From Fibrobacter sp. (GTDB taxonomy: Bacteria; Fibrobacterota; Fibrobacteria; Fibrobacterales; Fibrobacteraceae), in contig JAFPWY010000003.1 in assembly GCA_017412605.1 (NCBI GenBank), positions 301,207 through 365,206 on the forward strand: a stretch of DNA of 64,000 nt, given 5' to 3'. The position numbers and the translations under genes are program-made. This document shows, piece by piece, positions 45,625 through 54,754 of the stretch. The stretch's first letter is position 1; each line of letters opens with the position of its first letter. The notes beneath the pieces were generated by a model. It did not search any database and was not told the DNA's origin. It saw only the letters and a list, made by a program, of their open reading frames with translations.

Positions 45625-47484
45625 ATGCCGAAACTTCGTTCGCTCAAGACTATGGAAGGCCGTGAAATGGCCGGTGCACGCGCCCTGTGGCACGCAACAG
45701 GAACCAAGGTGGAAGACTTTGGCAAGCCGGTGATTTGCGTGGTGAACAGCTATACCCAGTTTGTTCCGGGCCACGTTCACTTGAAGGACTTGGGCCAGGT
45801 AGTCGCCCGCGCGATCGAAGCCGCAGGCGGTGTTGCCAAGGAAATGAACACCATCGCGGTCGATGACGGTATCGCCATGGGTCACGACGGCATGCTCTAC
45901 AGCCTCCCCTCCCGCGACCTGATTGCAGACTCCACCGAATACATGGCTAACGCCCACCGCGCCGACGCCCTCGTGTGCATCTCCAACTGCGACAAGGTGA
46001 CTCCGGGTATGCTCATGGCCGCCATGCGCCTCAACATCCCCGCCATCTTCGTCAGCGGCGGCCCGATGGAAGCAGGCCACGTGACTACGAAGGACGGCAA
46101 GGACCGCGCCCTCGACCTGATTGACGCCATGATCGATTCCGCCGACAGTTCCGTGAGCGACGAAGACGTGGCCGCCATCGAAGCGAACTCCTGCCCCACA
46201 TGCGGTTCCTGCTCCGGCATGTTCACCGCGAACTCCATGAACTCCCTCACCGAAGCCCTCGGCCTCAGCCTCCCGGGCAACGGCACCATCGTTGCGACCC
46301 ACGCCGAACGCAAGAAGCTGTTCGAAGCCGCCGGCAAGCGCATCGTGGAACTCTGCCACCAGTATTACGACTTGAACGACGACAGCATCCTCCCGCGTAG
46401 CATCGCCACGAAGGACGCCTTCGAAAACGCCATGCGCCTCGACATCGCCATGGGCGGTTCCTCCAACACCGTGCTCCACCTGCTCGCCGTGGCCCAGGAA
46501 GCGGGCGTCGACTTCACCATGAAGGACATCGACCGCCTCTCCCGCAACACGCCGTGCATCTGCAAGGTGGCCCCGACCGTTCACAACATCCACGTGGAAA
46601 ACGTGAACCGCGCCGGTGGCATCATGGGCATTCTCGGTGAACTCGACCGCATGGGCCTGCTCCACAAGGATGCAAAGACCGTTCATGCCAAGACCATGGG
46701 CGAAGCTCTCGAAGCAAACGACCTCAAGCGCAACCCGACCGAAGAAGCCAAGCAGCGCTATCTCGCCGGCCCGGGCCGCAAGTACAACCTGGTCGCCTTC
46801 TCGCAGAACTTCATGTACCCGGACCACGACCTCGACCGCGCTACGGGCGCTATCCGCGATGGCGAACACGCCTACACCAAGGACGGCGGCCTCGCTGTTC
46901 TGTACGGTAACCTCGCCGTAGACGGCTGCATCGTGAAGACCGCCGGCGTCGACGAATCCATCTTCAAGTTCACCGGCCCCGCCGTGGTGTTCGAAAGCCA
47001 GGAAGATGCCGTGAAGGGCATTCTCGACCCGAACGTGGTGAAGGCTGGCGACGTGGTCGTCATCCGCTACGAAGGCCCGAAGGGTGGCCCCGGCATGCAG
47101 GAAATGCTCTACCCGACCTCTTACCTCAAGAGCCGTCACCTTGGCAAGTCCTGCGCGCTGCTCACCGACGGTCGTTTCTCCGGCGGTACGAGTGGTCTCT
47201 CCATCGGTCACGCTTCTCCGGAAGCCGCCAACAAGGGTAACATCGGCCTCGTGCACACGGGCGACGTCATCGAAATCGACATCCCGAACCGCAGCATCAA
47301 CGTGCAGCTCACCGACGACGAACTCGCCGAACGCCGCAAGGAAATGGAATCCCGCGGCGCCAAGGCATGGCAGCCGGAACATCGCGACCGCGTGGTGTCC
47401 AAGGCTCTGCAGGCATACGCCGCCATGGCATCGTCCGCTGACAAGGGTGCCGTTCGTGATCTCAGCCTTATCGGTGTGAAGTAA
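45625..47484 (+). CDS. ilvD: Dihydroxy-acid dehydratase
   Basis: A 619-aa Fe-S enzyme that dehydrates dihydroxy-isovalerate and dihydroxy-methylvalerate in valine/isoleucine synthesis. Cluster-binding cysteines lie in [10 protein letters not shown] and [17 protein letters not shown], and [12 protein letters not shown] is near the N-terminus. Full length for the long IlvD type. AGAGGATAA precedes the ATG and a TATATT box lies at 45554-45559. No branched-chain leader peptide was found upstream. Monocistronic, with a strong terminator. Confidence 0.97.
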   Translation: MPKLRSLKTMEGREMAGARALWHATGTKVEDFGKPVICVVNSYTQFVPGHVHLKDLGQVVARAIEAAGGVAKEMNTIAVDDGIAMGHDGMLYSLPSRDLIADSTEYMANAHRADALVCISNCDKVTPGMLMAAMRLNIPAIFVSGGPMEAGHVTTKDGKDRALDLIDAMIDSADSSVSDEDVAAIEANSCPTCGSCSGMFTANSMNSLTEALGLSLPGNGTIVATHAERKKLFEAAGKRIVELCHQYYDLNDDSILPRSIATKDAFENAMRLDIAMGGSSNTVLHLLAVAQEAGVDFTMKDIDRLSRNTPCICKVAPTVHNIHVENVNRAGGIMGILGELDRMGLLHKDAKTVHAKTMGEALEANDLKRNPTEEAKQRYLAGPGRKYNLVAFSQNFMYPDHDLDRATGAIRDGEHAYTKDGGLAVLYGNLAVDGCIVKTAGVDESIFKFTGPAVVFESQEDAVKGILDPNVVKAGDVVVIRYEGPKGGPGMQEMLYPTSYLKSRHLGKSCALLTDGRFSGGTSGLSIGHASPEAANKGNIGLVHTGDVIEIDIPNRSINVQLTDDELAERRKEMESRGAKAWQPEHRDRVVSKALQAYAAMASSADKGAVRDLSLIGVK

Positions 47485-47502
47485 AAAACACTCGCACTTA
47501 AA

Positions 47503-47540
47503 CAAAAGAACCGCCTTGTTCAAACAAGGCGGTTCTTTTG
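47503..47540. terminator. Bidirectional-looking hairpin terminator of ilvD
   Basis: A perfect 17-bp inverted repeat (CAAAAGAACCGCCTTGT and complement) with a 4-nt loop. The A-run and T-run at its ends make it a terminator on either strand. Confidence 0.95.
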
Positions 47541-47675
47541 TTATTGTCGTTTTTTACACATTTTTTTGGACAATTTTCCTTTGTAAAACGTCTATAAAAT
47601 AAAAAGCAACCAACATCAACAAACTGCAAAGGGAAATAATGGAAAAAAAAGACGAACAGATTGTTTTTTCAATCG

Positions 47676-47697
47676 TTTATAATTATATTATAATTAT
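47676..47697 (+). promoter_or_regulatory. Candidate brnTA promoter/operator palindrome
   Basis: The AT-only near-palindrome ATAATTATATTATAATTAT (47679-47697) contains two overlapping TATAAT boxes (47678-47683 and 47689-47694) just before the toxin's GGAGAA site. Toxin-antitoxin promoters are commonly autoregulated through such palindromes; the role here is inferred. Confidence 0.5.
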
Positions 47698-47712
47698 CCA
47701 GGAGAATTCTCA

Positions 47713-48024
47713 ATGCAAATAGAATTTGAGTGGAATGAAAACAAAAACACCTCAAACAAAAAGAAGCATGGAGTATCATTTGAAGAAGCAAAAACATGTT
47801 TCGAAGACGAATATGCCAAAGTATTCTATGACGCAGAACATTCGTCGTTGGAGGATAGATCCATCCTTATCGGATTATCAATGACGTTAAAAACATTAGT
47901 TATCGTTTTTACAGAACGCCTAGAAAACAATGGCAATAAAATTATTAATCGAATAATCAGCGCAAGAAAAGCAACTCAACGAGAAATTCAATACTACTGG
48001 AACGAAAGAAAAGGAGTTTACTAA
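47713..48024 (+). CDS. brnT: BrnT-family ribonuclease toxin
   Basis: A 103-aa protein of the BrnT/DUF497 family (RelE-like fold). Typical features are FEWNENKNTSNKKKHGVSF at the start, the central DRSILIGLS, and IISARKATQREIQYY near the end with the conserved Arg. BrnT cleaves RNA to stop growth until neutralised by BrnA. The stop overlaps the start of the antitoxin gene (TAATG). The pair lies between the ilvD terminator and the PfkB kinase gene. Confidence 0.92.
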   Translation: MQIEFEWNENKNTSNKKKHGVSFEEAKTCFEDEYAKVFYDAEHSSLEDRSILIGLSMTLKTLVIVFTERLENNGNKIINRIISARKATQREIQYYWNERKGVY

Positions 48025-48239
48025 TGAAAGCCGAATACGATTTTTCAAAAATGAACGGAGTAAAGAATCCCTACGCCAAGATTCTCAAAAAACAAATTAC
48101 CATAAGATTAAATGCAAAAACTATTGATTACTTCAAAAAAATGGCAAAAGAAATCGGCATTCCCTATCAAGTTCTCATAGACTCATACCTTACGGATTGC
48201 GCCGCAAACAAAAGAAAACTTGATATTCGATGGCTATAA
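48024..48239 (+). CDS. brnA: BrnA-family antitoxin
   Basis: A 71-aa protein: KNPYAKILKKQITIRLNAKT and the helix that follows form a ribbon-helix-helix DNA-binding domain, as in BrnA/CopG antitoxins. It would bind BrnT and repress the operon. GGAGTT lies just before the ATG. It is shorter than many BrnA proteins, ending soon after the DNA-binding fold. The last 6 bp overlap the 3' end of the convergent kinase gene. Confidence 0.88.
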   Translation: MKAEYDFSKMNGVKNPYAKILKKQITIRLNAKTIDYFKKMAKEIGIPYQVLIDSYLTDCAANKRKLDIRWL

Positions 48240-49199
48240 CTTCATGCTATTCAAAATACGGGTCCAGCCGTCATCGGGAATCTGCGCGCCCATGACCTGC
48301 ACGACCTCGTTACTGACGATGCTGCCGAGATTGCCGGAGCGTTCCATATCCCAGCCGTTCATATAGCCGTACAGGAATCCCGATGCCCAAAGGTCACCGG
48401 CACCCGTCGTGTCAATGGCCTTGGCAGGGCCCGCCTGAACGCGCGTCACCTGGCCGTCCTTGGCAATCAAAGCTCCGCGCTTGCCAATTTTCACGACAGC
48501 GACTTTCGCCTTCTTCGCAAGCACTTCAAGAGCCGCTTCTTCCTTGACTCCCGCATAGGCGAAGGCCTCGTCCTCGTTTGCAATGATGATGTCGACCATC
48601 TTCTGCTCGAACAGTTCGTCGAGCGTCTTGCGGCAGGCTTCCACCACGCCAAAGGAACTGAAGTCAAGAGCTGTCTCTACCTCGAGCAGCTTAGCCAAAG
48701 AAAACGCCTTCTTGAAGCAGTCTGCATTAAAAGCCCTGTAGCCCTCAGCATACAGCAGGCCGACTTCATCGTAAAGCGTCGGAACAAAGTCGTCACTTTC
48801 AAGGAAGTCGGAGGCTCCGAGGTAAGTCCACATGGATCGCTGCGCATCAGGAGTTACAGCGCTAAACACGCAACCCGTCGCGGCATCCGAAATGCCGAGC
48901 TTCGATTCCACGCCATTCTTGTTCAGGTGTTCCTGGAAAAGCTTTCCGAGCTCGTCATCACCAATTTTCGAAATAAAGGCAGCCTTGCCCCCCAGGCGAG
49001 AAAGACCGACCATCGTGTTGCAAGTCGAGCCACCCGGCACGCGCAGGGGCTTGTCGAGAGCCCCGAGGAACTTCTCCATCTGGGGCCAATCCACCATGTT
49101 CATGCCACCCTTCTGCACACCCTGGGATTCAATCCAGGCATCGTCCACATTCGCCAAAATATCGACCAGGGCAGCGCCCATACCAAGAACTTTTTTCAT
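48234..49199 (-). CDS. PfkB-family (adenosine/ribo-) kinase
   Basis: A 321-aa carbohydrate/nucleoside kinase. The first signature is VGLSRLGGKAAFISKIGDDE and the second, with the catalytic Asp, is IDTTGAGDLWASGF. The overall pattern (GMGAALVDILANV at the start, PGGSTCNT) is nearest to adenosine kinases of the PfkB family, but fructose or ribose kinases cannot be excluded. The ATG at 49199 lies 2 bp after the rhomboid stop; a TTG 6 nt upstream is less likely. Confidence 0.88.
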   Translation of the reverse strand: MKKVLGMGAALVDILANVDDAWIESQGVQKGGMNMVDWPQMEKFLGALDKPLRVPGGSTCNTMVGLSRLGGKAAFISKIGDDELGKLFQEHLNKNGVESKLGISDAATGCVFSAVTPDAQRSMWTYLGASDFLESDDFVPTLYDEVGLLYAEGYRAFNADCFKKAFSLAKLLEVETALDFSSFGVVEACRKTLDELFEQKMVDIIIANEDEAFAYAGVKEEAALEVLAKKAKVAVVKIGKRGALIAKDGQVTRVQAGPAKAIDTTGAGDLWASGFLYGYMNGWDMERSGNLGSIVSNEVVQVMGAQIPDDGWTRILNSMKL

Positions 49200-49201
49200 A
49201 A

Positions 49202-50083
49202 TCAATCTCCACGGCGGCGGCGCAAACGCTCCCCCGCCTCCATTAAGAATTTTCTTTCCGAAGAACTCAGCGACTGGACGCCCTCGCGGCTGACCTTCCT
49301 GAGGATTTCATCCATACGCTTTTCTTCGTCCACATAAAAAACTTCACCTTCGATTGCATCGGAGGAATCTTCGTTACGCACGTCGTCGCTGGAAGTCCTG
49401 CCGCCACGAGTCACCTTCACCTTCGGGCCACGGAAATTCAGTTTTCCCGACAGACGGCGGAAACCGCCCTCGTACAGATACATGTAGATGAATCCGGCCA
49501 CGACACCGCCCAAATGGGCCAAATGCGCAATGCCGTCTCCCGACGGAGCCATGAACACATCAATTGCGACCATCACCCACATCGCATACTTTATCTTCAT
49601 CGGGAAAAAGAAGAACAGGAGCAGGCGACGTTCCGGGAAAAAGCGGTAATAGGCAACAAAGATACCCATCAAAGCGCCACTCGCGCCGATAATCGGGTTG
49701 TTGGTAAGCCCCAAGATGCACATGACGACACTAAAGAAGGCAGCAAACACGCCACAGAACAAGTACATTCCCGTGAAATGCTTTGTACCCATCCATTCCG
49801 CGACCTCGTCGCCGAACATCCAGAGCATGAGCATGTTGAACAGGAAATGCCAAAAGTCCACATGCACGAACATGTAGGTAAAGTAACGCCAGACCTCGAA
49901 CGGGCTCGCCGGGAAGAAGGCCCCGAAGAACGTAATGTAATCGCGGAGGTTCCCGTACCCTGCCCCCGGGATATTCAGGTGGAGCCCTAAAATTCCACCG
50001 ACCAGGAAAGCAAGCAGGAATACGACCAGGTTCGCGAGGAGCAATACGCGAATGGGCTTGGCCAGATATCTCAAAGGTTTCAT
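49202..50083 (-). CDS. Rhomboid-family intramembrane serine protease
   Basis: A 293-aa membrane protein with six predicted transmembrane segments. The catalytic Ser is in IGASGALMG and the His in AHLAHLGGVVAG; the WR-like loop and HVDFWHFLFNMLMLW contribute the family's His-x-x-x-Asn block. After ~residue 205 a charged cytoplasmic tail of ~85 residues resembles the C-terminal DUF6576 region found in rhomboids of this type. It overlaps coaD by 4 nt. Substrate unknown. Confidence 0.93.
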   Translation of the reverse strand: MKPLRYLAKPIRVLLLANLVVFLLAFLVGGILGLHLNIPGAGYGNLRDYITFFGAFFPASPFEVWRYFTYMFVHVDFWHFLFNMLMLWMFGDEVAEWMGTKHFTGMYLFCGVFAAFFSVVMCILGLTNNPIIGASGALMGIFVAYYRFFPERRLLLFFFFPMKIKYAMWVMVAIDVFMAPSGDGIAHLAHLGGVVAGFIYMYLYEGGFRRLSGKLNFRGPKVKVTRGGRTSSDDVRNEDSSDAIEGEVFYVDEEKRMDEILRKVSREGVQSLSSSERKFLMEAGERLRRRRGD

Positions 50084-50577
50084 CGGTCCCCTTTATTGCG
50101 GACTATATCGTGAATAATAATTTCGGGCACAAATTTAGAAAGAAGTGCAACATCTTTCACGCCATTTGCCAAAAGTTCACGCACGACGCTACTACTCACA
50201 GAAAGGTGCTCCGGAGCGCTCAGCAAGAAAACGGATTCGGCATCGCCATACAAAGCCTTGTTGTTCCAAGCGACGGTTTGTTCAAAATCAAGATCGGAAG
50301 AATTGCGGATGCCGCGGACAAGGTAGCGCGCCCCGACTTGCTTCATATAGTCGACAGTCAGCCCTTCAAAAGAAGCCACCTGCACGTTGGAAAACTCTTT
50401 TACAGCCTTTTCGACAAAGCTCTTGCGTTCTTCCGCAGAGAACAAGTTGCGCTTGGAAGAATTCTGCGCAACGAGCACCCACAACGTATCGAACAAGCCA
50501 GCAGCACGGCGCACCACGTCAAGGTGCCCCAGCGTAAACGGGTCGAACGAACCAGCGAAAACAGCGATTTTCTTCAT
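50080..50577 (-). CDS. coaD: Pantetheine-phosphate adenylyltransferase
   Basis: A 165-aa nucleotidyltransferase of the CoaD family: GSFDPFTLGHLDVVRRA holds the (H/T)xGH motif, and LVRGIRNSSDLDFEQTVAWNN and LSVSSSVVREL match the substrate loops. It makes dephospho-CoA from phosphopantetheine and ATP. First gene of a short operon with rhomboid and the PfkB kinase; its upstream region is repeat DNA shared with rsmD's 3' side. Confidence 0.96.
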   Translation of the reverse strand: MKKIAVFAGSFDPFTLGHLDVVRRAAGLFDTLWVLVAQNSSKRNLFSAEERKSFVEKAVKEFSNVQVASFEGLTVDYMKQVGARYLVRGIRNSSDLDFEQTVAWNNKALYGDAESVFLLSAPEHLSVSSSVVRELLANGVKDVALLSKFVPEIIIHDIVRNKGDR

Positions 50578-50589
50578 ACTTCAAATGTA

Positions 50590-50727
50590 GAAAAAGCAAT
50601 GGGCAGTGAGTAATGAGCTTTGAGCTGTGAGCAGTGAGCGATGAGGTTTTATACCACATTGCTCAGAGCGAAGCGACCTCATTGCTCATCGCTCAAAGGC
50701 ACGAAGTGCCGACCTCATTGCTCATCG
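50590..50727. repeat. Intergenic degenerate repeat block between rsmD and coaD
   Basis: TGAGC-type units (GAGCTGTGAGCAGTGAGCGATGAGG) and their complements (CTCATTGCTCATCGCTCA), with small hairpins GCGAAGCGAC and GGCACGAAGTGCC. Same family as 157-305 and 54755-54970. It probably forms RNA stems downstream of rsmD. Confidence 0.85.
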
Positions 50728-51255
50728 CTACCTATACACCAGCAGCGAGGATTCGCCGTAACGGCGCACTTCGGCGTCGCTTGCCCAAGCGGGGATCGCA
50801 CGGCTCGGGGCCTCGAATACGGCAACGCCACCCGGTTCCAGCCAATCGATGAACGGGCGCAAGTCCGGGTACTCCATGTTCTTGAACGGAGGGTCCGCAT
50901 AAATCAGGTCGAAGCCTCCGTCCTTGCAGAACTTATCCCGGTCCAAAGTCAAAGCGTTTGCCTCGAGCAGCTGCAACTTAGCTTCCTGACCCAGCGCCTT
51001 GTAAGCCTGGTAGACCATACGAGCCTGTGAGTGAGCCATCTCGACCGCAATGACGCTTGCCGCCCCGCGACTTATAGCCTCCAAGCCCATGATGCCGCTC
51101 CCTGCAAAAAGGTCGAGCATCCTGAAGCCTTCCACACTTTGCAATATGTTGAAGAGGGCCTCCCTGGTACGGGAAGCCGTCGGGCGAGTTTTCATGGAAT
51201 CGGGCGAAGGGATGTTCCTTCCGCGGAGCATCCCGCCGGTGATGCGAATGGACAT
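50728..51255 (-). CDS. rsmD: 16S rRNA (guanine-966-N2)-methyltransferase
   Basis: A 175-aa RsmD: the start (ITGGMLRGRNI, TRPTASRTREALFNIL) and LDLFAGSGIMGLEAISRGA are the family's signatures, and DLIYADPPFKN is the catalytic DPPF. Last gene of the comEA-pilM-pilN run, starting 1 nt after the PilN-like stop. rsmD-coaD adjacency is common in bacteria; here repeat DNA separates them. Confidence 0.95.
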   Translation of the reverse strand: MSIRITGGMLRGRNIPSPDSMKTRPTASRTREALFNILQSVEGFRMLDLFAGSGIMGLEAISRGAASVIAVEMAHSQARMVYQAYKALGQEAKLQLLEANALTLDRDKFCKDGGFDLIYADPPFKNMEYPDLRPFIDWLEPGGVAVFEAPSRAIPAWASDAEVRRYGESSLLVYR

Positions 51256-51256
51256 A

Positions 51257-52270
51257 TTACTGTCCGACCAGCATCACGATATACAGCGTCGAGAGCAGGT
51301 CCTTCTTGACAAACTTCAAATCGGCCTTACGAATGCTGGCTCGGATAGGCGAATCAGCAAGAGCGGCAACAAAAGCCTGCAAATCAACAAAGTCGGCAGG
51401 AGATGTTGCCGTGAAGGTGTAGCGCTTGTATACACCGTAATCTTCGATGGCAGGCTTGTCCATTCCGGAGAGCACAACTTTGTTCGTAGTCGCAAGCGCC
51501 TTGAGGCTCTTGACTTCCGAAGCAGCTTCGGCAGCAGGTACAAACGAAGTAATTGCGGCAAGGTTAGGACCAGTCACGTTGAATTCGCCAAAGGCGGTGA
51601 TGTCTGTTGCCGGAGCGTTTTCCGGAAGAGGCGGAGTCTTGAAGTTTCCGCTAACCGTCTTGATGCGATCGAGGAACGCACGCTGCGAAGTGGGCTTCAC
51701 AGAGGCACCGCGTACGTAGTAGTAGTTGGGAGCTTCGAACACGCAGTCCGAGAAACCGACATCGTCGGGCGTCGCCGTCGACATGAACGTGAGGAACTGG
51801 TTCAAAGCCGTACGCTGGTACGAAAGCCTTTCAAGCGGCAAGTAAGAGGTGTAGTCCAGACGCTTGTTGTTGAACAAGGCCTGGTGGTTGATCGCCCCGA
51901 CCAATCCCTTGACGGTCATGGCCTCGCGGCGCTTGGCTTCTGCCATGGCGGCCATCTGCTGAGCTTCGAGCGTACCACCGGCCGTAGTCATTTGACCAGC
52001 ACCCAAAGACAGGGCTGAACGGCTCGGGTCCTCGGCACCGATAAGGTCGAGGAACTGCGCAGGGAAAATGCCCTGGAGAGCAGTGGGAACGCCGCAGACG
52101 CTTAAGAAGCAGCAGAATGCGACACAAAGGAAAATGAAGCCGAGGAAAACGTTCAGCGCCTTCTTCTTCGACTTGCGCTGGACGTCGGAAAGATTGGTCA
52201 GGTTGACAGACGCGACGTTGTCGACCTCGAACTCTCGTTCGGCAACTTCAATAAGGTTTAAGCGAATCAT
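51257..52270 (-). CDS. PilN/PilO-like type IV pilus assembly protein
   Basis: A 337-aa bitopic membrane protein. MIRLNLIEVAERE at the start resembles the cytoplasmic PilN motif that binds PilM; a single transmembrane segment (about 40-62) leads to a ~270-residue periplasmic region with Ala-rich coiled stretches and a ferredoxin-like end, as in PilN-PilO. Its length suggests it does the work of both PilN and PilO. It overlaps the pilM gene by 4 nt, which supports the assignment; sequence alone is weak. Confidence 0.7.
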   Translation of the reverse strand: MIRLNLIEVAEREFEVDNVASVNLTNLSDVQRKSKKKALNVFLGFIFLCVAFCCFLSVCGVPTALQGIFPAQFLDLIGAEDPSRSALSLGAGQMTTAGGTLEAQQMAAMAEAKRREAMTVKGLVGAINHQALFNNKRLDYTSYLPLERLSYQRTALNQFLTFMSTATPDDVGFSDCVFEAPNYYYVRGASVKPTSQRAFLDRIKTVSGNFKTPPLPENAPATDITAFGEFNVTGPNLAAITSFVPAAEAASEVKSLKALATTNKVVLSGMDKPAIEDYGVYKRYTFTATSPADFVDLQAFVAALADSPIRASIRKADLKFVKKDLLSTLYIVMLVGQ

Positions 52271-53184
52271 ACACCCTCCATCACGGTCAGTGCAGCCCCA
52301 ATGGCGCCAGCACAGCAGAGCACGGACGCGGAATCATCGGAGTCAATCGGGAGACGAAGATTGGAGAAGGAATCCATGAGAGCAATCTGCAGTTCCGGGT
52401 CCTTCTTGCGCAAAAGTTCAACGAAAAGCGAATCCTCGGCGACATCGCCGCAAAGATGGATCTGCTTGATATCCGGGGCGCCATTTTCCGTCTGGGCCAA
52501 GGAAATCTGCTCGACAATGTTCGTGGCCAAGAAATCGAACGCCTCTTCGCGGGACTTGTCCACGAGGGAAAGCGTAGAAACGGCGCGCATGGCATGCAGG
52601 TTGTCCTTAGAAAGCCAGATCAGCGTGACACCACTATAGTCAGCCTTCACCACGCATTCCGCATGCTTGATATGTTCGGCGACATCCATCAGGTTCATCA
52701 CGGAAAGCACGTCGACTTCGAGAGACTTGGGAGTCAGGGACTTGTTGCGGAAACCCTTGCGCAGGGCATCGACCCATTCACGCCGGACCGCGATAAGAAG
52801 TACGGACTGTCCCAAAGACGTATTACCACCGGCAAGTACTTTATAGTCAACGACATAGGCACCCGGATCGGCATTGGTAATGAGCCCGAGGTACCACTTG
52901 AGGTAGTCCTCCATGTTGGGTACGGCCTCGGCGGGGACGTAAATCTGCCTGACAACGGAACGGAAAGCCGGAATCGTAACCGAGATGGCCCGGATGTTTT
53001 CAATCTGGTTCTCGTCCACCCAGTCCTGCAGGGCGCTCTCGAAAGAGAAAACGTCATCGAGCGGAGAGGTCTCCGTGTTCAGGACGGCGGTCTTCAGAAC
53101 ACGCTTTTCGGCAGCGTCCAGAAGGGCGACTTTCAAGGAAGCATCGCCGGCTTCAATTCCAAGGTATAACTTCGTATCACTCAT
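52267..53184 (-). CDS. PilM-like actin-fold ATPase
   Basis: A 305-aa soluble protein with the actin/PilM layout: LYLGIEAGDASLKVALLD (phosphate 1 region), ISVTIPAFRSVVRQIYVP, and the end LCCAGAIGAALTVMEG. PilM sits at the cytoplasmic face of the type IV pilus or type II secretion inner-membrane platform and binds PilN. It overlaps the PilN-like gene and lies 37 bp after comEA, with pilB ~6 kb away. Confidence 0.8.
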   Translation of the reverse strand: MSDTKLYLGIEAGDASLKVALLDAAEKRVLKTAVLNTETSPLDDVFSFESALQDWVDENQIENIRAISVTIPAFRSVVRQIYVPAEAVPNMEDYLKWYLGLITNADPGAYVVDYKVLAGGNTSLGQSVLLIAVRREWVDALRKGFRNKSLTPKSLEVDVLSVMNLMDVAEHIKHAECVVKADYSGVTLIWLSKDNLHAMRAVSTLSLVDKSREEAFDFLATNIVEQISLAQTENGAPDIKQIHLCGDVAEDSLFVELLRKKDPELQIALMDSFSNLRLPIDSDDSASVLCCAGAIGAALTVMEGV

Positions 53185-53221
53185 ATAATCAACGACTTAT
53201 GATAAATTTGATAGTACAAAA

Positions 53222-53674
53222 CTAATCAAAAATTACCCCCGGAAGGAGCCCTTCCAATTTTTTCTTACCGATTCCAGGCACTTTTTCGAGGTCTTCCGGC
53301 TTTTGGAAGGGTCCGGAGGCGTTCCGGAAGGCGATAATCTTCTCCGCGAGCTTGGGTCCGACCCCCTTCAAGGCGCAAAGTTGCTCAACAGAAGCCGTAT
53401 TTATATGCACCGGGAGCTGTACTTTGGGCTTTTTTTGCCGAGAACGGGACTTCCCTTTGGAATGTCCGGATTCAGGTTCGTCCTCCCTGGATAGTCGCAC
53501 CTGTGAATATTCCAATTTGGACGAAGAGTCCGCCACCGCGAGAGCCCTGAAGGACGTCTCTGCGACGTCGTTTTCGACAATCGACGGGAGTCCCCATGGT
53601 AAGAACCGGACGACCAAGCCCACCACAAACAAGCAAAAAGCCAAGTGGAGCAGTTTCTTTTCGGGAGAATTCAT
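53222..53674 (-). CDS. ComEA-like helix-hairpin-helix DNA-binding protein
   Basis: A 150-aa protein with an N-terminal membrane anchor or signal (about 8-28), a charged Lys/Arg/Ser linker (~55-85), and a double helix-hairpin-helix domain: INTASVEQLCALKGVGPKLA and LEKVPGIGKKKLEGL. ComEA binds incoming DNA in transformation. GGGAGGG precedes the ATG at 53674. It is followed by pilM and pilN-like genes, suggesting a pilus/DNA-uptake unit. Confidence 0.88.
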   Translation of the reverse strand: MNSPEKKLLHLAFCLFVVGLVVRFLPWGLPSIVENDVAETSFRALAVADSSSKLEYSQVRLSREDEPESGHSKGKSRSRQKKPKVQLPVHINTASVEQLCALKGVGPKLAEKIIAFRNASGPFQKPEDLEKVPGIGKKKLEGLLPGVIFD

Positions 53675-53718
53675 AATCCCTCCCAGCGGATGTTTTACTT
53701 TATATGTAATCAATCCGC

Positions 53719-54420
53719 CTATTGACGTTTATGAAGCAAAGCGTCCACCGATTCGACGTCGGAAGGGACATCCACCGAAACCGAGGGATAGGGGCTCTGG
53801 ATGATACGAATCGGGCGCAAACCCAATATGCGCATCTGCTCCAGCGAACGCACCAGTTCCACGGGGCTCTGCGGCAGGGAGGAGAATTCATCGCGGGCCG
53901 CCCTGGAATAGGCGTAAATCCCTTGATGCTGGAACCAGGACGGAGCCTCCTCCGGCGTCACGTTCCTGGTAAAATCAACAGCAAAACCGTCCTGGACCTT
54001 GACCTTCACCACCGTCGCAAGTCCGGCCTCTGCCGGATTTAGCGGACAGGCAACCGTGACCCAGCATTCGGGATGGGCCTCCAGCTCGCGGGCCACATCG
54101 CACAGCACGGAAGGCTCCACCAGCGGCTCGTCGCCCTGCAGGTTCACCACAAGGTCCAAGTCCAACGCACGCGCCGCTTCGGCGACACGATCCGAGCCCG
54201 TAGCGCACGCGCCGGTCATCACATATTCAAATTCTGCTTTTGAAACCACCTCGGCAATTTGCTCCGAATCGGTGGCGCAGACAATCCGCTCAAAACAGCC
54301 TGCCAGCCGGGCCCGTTCCAGCGTGCGGACAATCATTTCCTTGCCCCCAATTTTGACCAGGGGCTTTCCGGGAAAACGAGAAGACCCCATCCGGGCGGGG
54401 ACAATGCAGTGTACAGGCAT
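53719..54420 (-). CDS. kdsB: 3-deoxy-manno-octulosonate cytidylyltransferase
   Basis: A 233-aa CMP-Kdo synthetase: IVPARMGSSRFPGKPL binds CTP, NLQGDEPLV and HQGIYAYSR are family blocks, and VDVPSDVE holds a metal ligand. It activates Kdo for lipid A-core, confirming an LPS-bearing Gram-negative envelope. It lies 15 bp after gatC and 44 bp before comEA in a housekeeping run. Confidence 0.96.
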   Translation of the reverse strand: MPVHCIVPARMGSSRFPGKPLVKIGGKEMIVRTLERARLAGCFERIVCATDSEQIAEVVSKAEFEYVMTGACATGSDRVAEAARALDLDLVVNLQGDEPLVEPSVLCDVARELEAHPECWVTVACPLNPAEAGLATVVKVKVQDGFAVDFTRNVTPEEAPSWFQHQGIYAYSRAARDEFSSLPQSPVELVRSLEQMRILGLRPIRIIQSPYPSVSVDVPSDVESVDALLHKRQ

Positions 54421-54435
54421 TACAGGCCAGCGGAA

Positions 54436-54723
54436 CTAGCCGCCAATCACCTTGGGAATAGCAAAGTGGTCGTTTTCGACAGCAGGAGCGTTCGCAAAAG
54501 CCTGTTCCAGGGTAAAGCCCTGCACCGGTTCGTCTTCGCGAAGGATCGTAGCGCCGTTTTCGACAGCCGTCATGGGTTCCACATGCGAAAGGTCGAGCGC
54601 CTTGAGCGCATCAAGGTGATTCAGCATCTTGTCCAAATGCCCCTTGAACGCGGGAATTTCTTCTTCGGAAATACTCAGACGGGACAATTTAGCAAGTTTC
54701 AGGACTTCTTCACTTTCAAGCAT
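54436..54723 (-). CDS. gatC: Asp-tRNA(Asn)/Glu-tRNA(Gln) amidotransferase subunit C
   Basis: A 95-aa GatC: KLAKLSRLSISEEEI at the start and the central LDALKALDLSHVEPM with the closing LREDEPVQG are diagnostic. It stabilises the GatA/GatB complex that converts misacylated tRNAs to Gln- or Asn-tRNA. gatA and gatB are not adjacent. First gene of the kdsB-comEA-pilM-pilN-rsmD run. Confidence 0.95.
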   Translation of the reverse strand: MLESEEVLKLAKLSRLSISEEEIPAFKGHLDKMLNHLDALKALDLSHVEPMTAVENGATILREDEPVQGFTLEQAFANAPAVENDHFAIPKVIGG

Positions 54724-54754
54724 AAAACCTCGTTTCTTACACTAATAAGATAGT

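Noticed and set aside
45589..47523. 644-aa open frame on the minus strand
   Set aside because: Antisense of ilvD, a well-recognised enzyme; the translated product is His/Val/Gly-rich noise.
47541..47712. A mobile element carrying brnTA
   Set aside because: No inverted repeats, integrase or target duplication are visible around the toxin-antitoxin pair.
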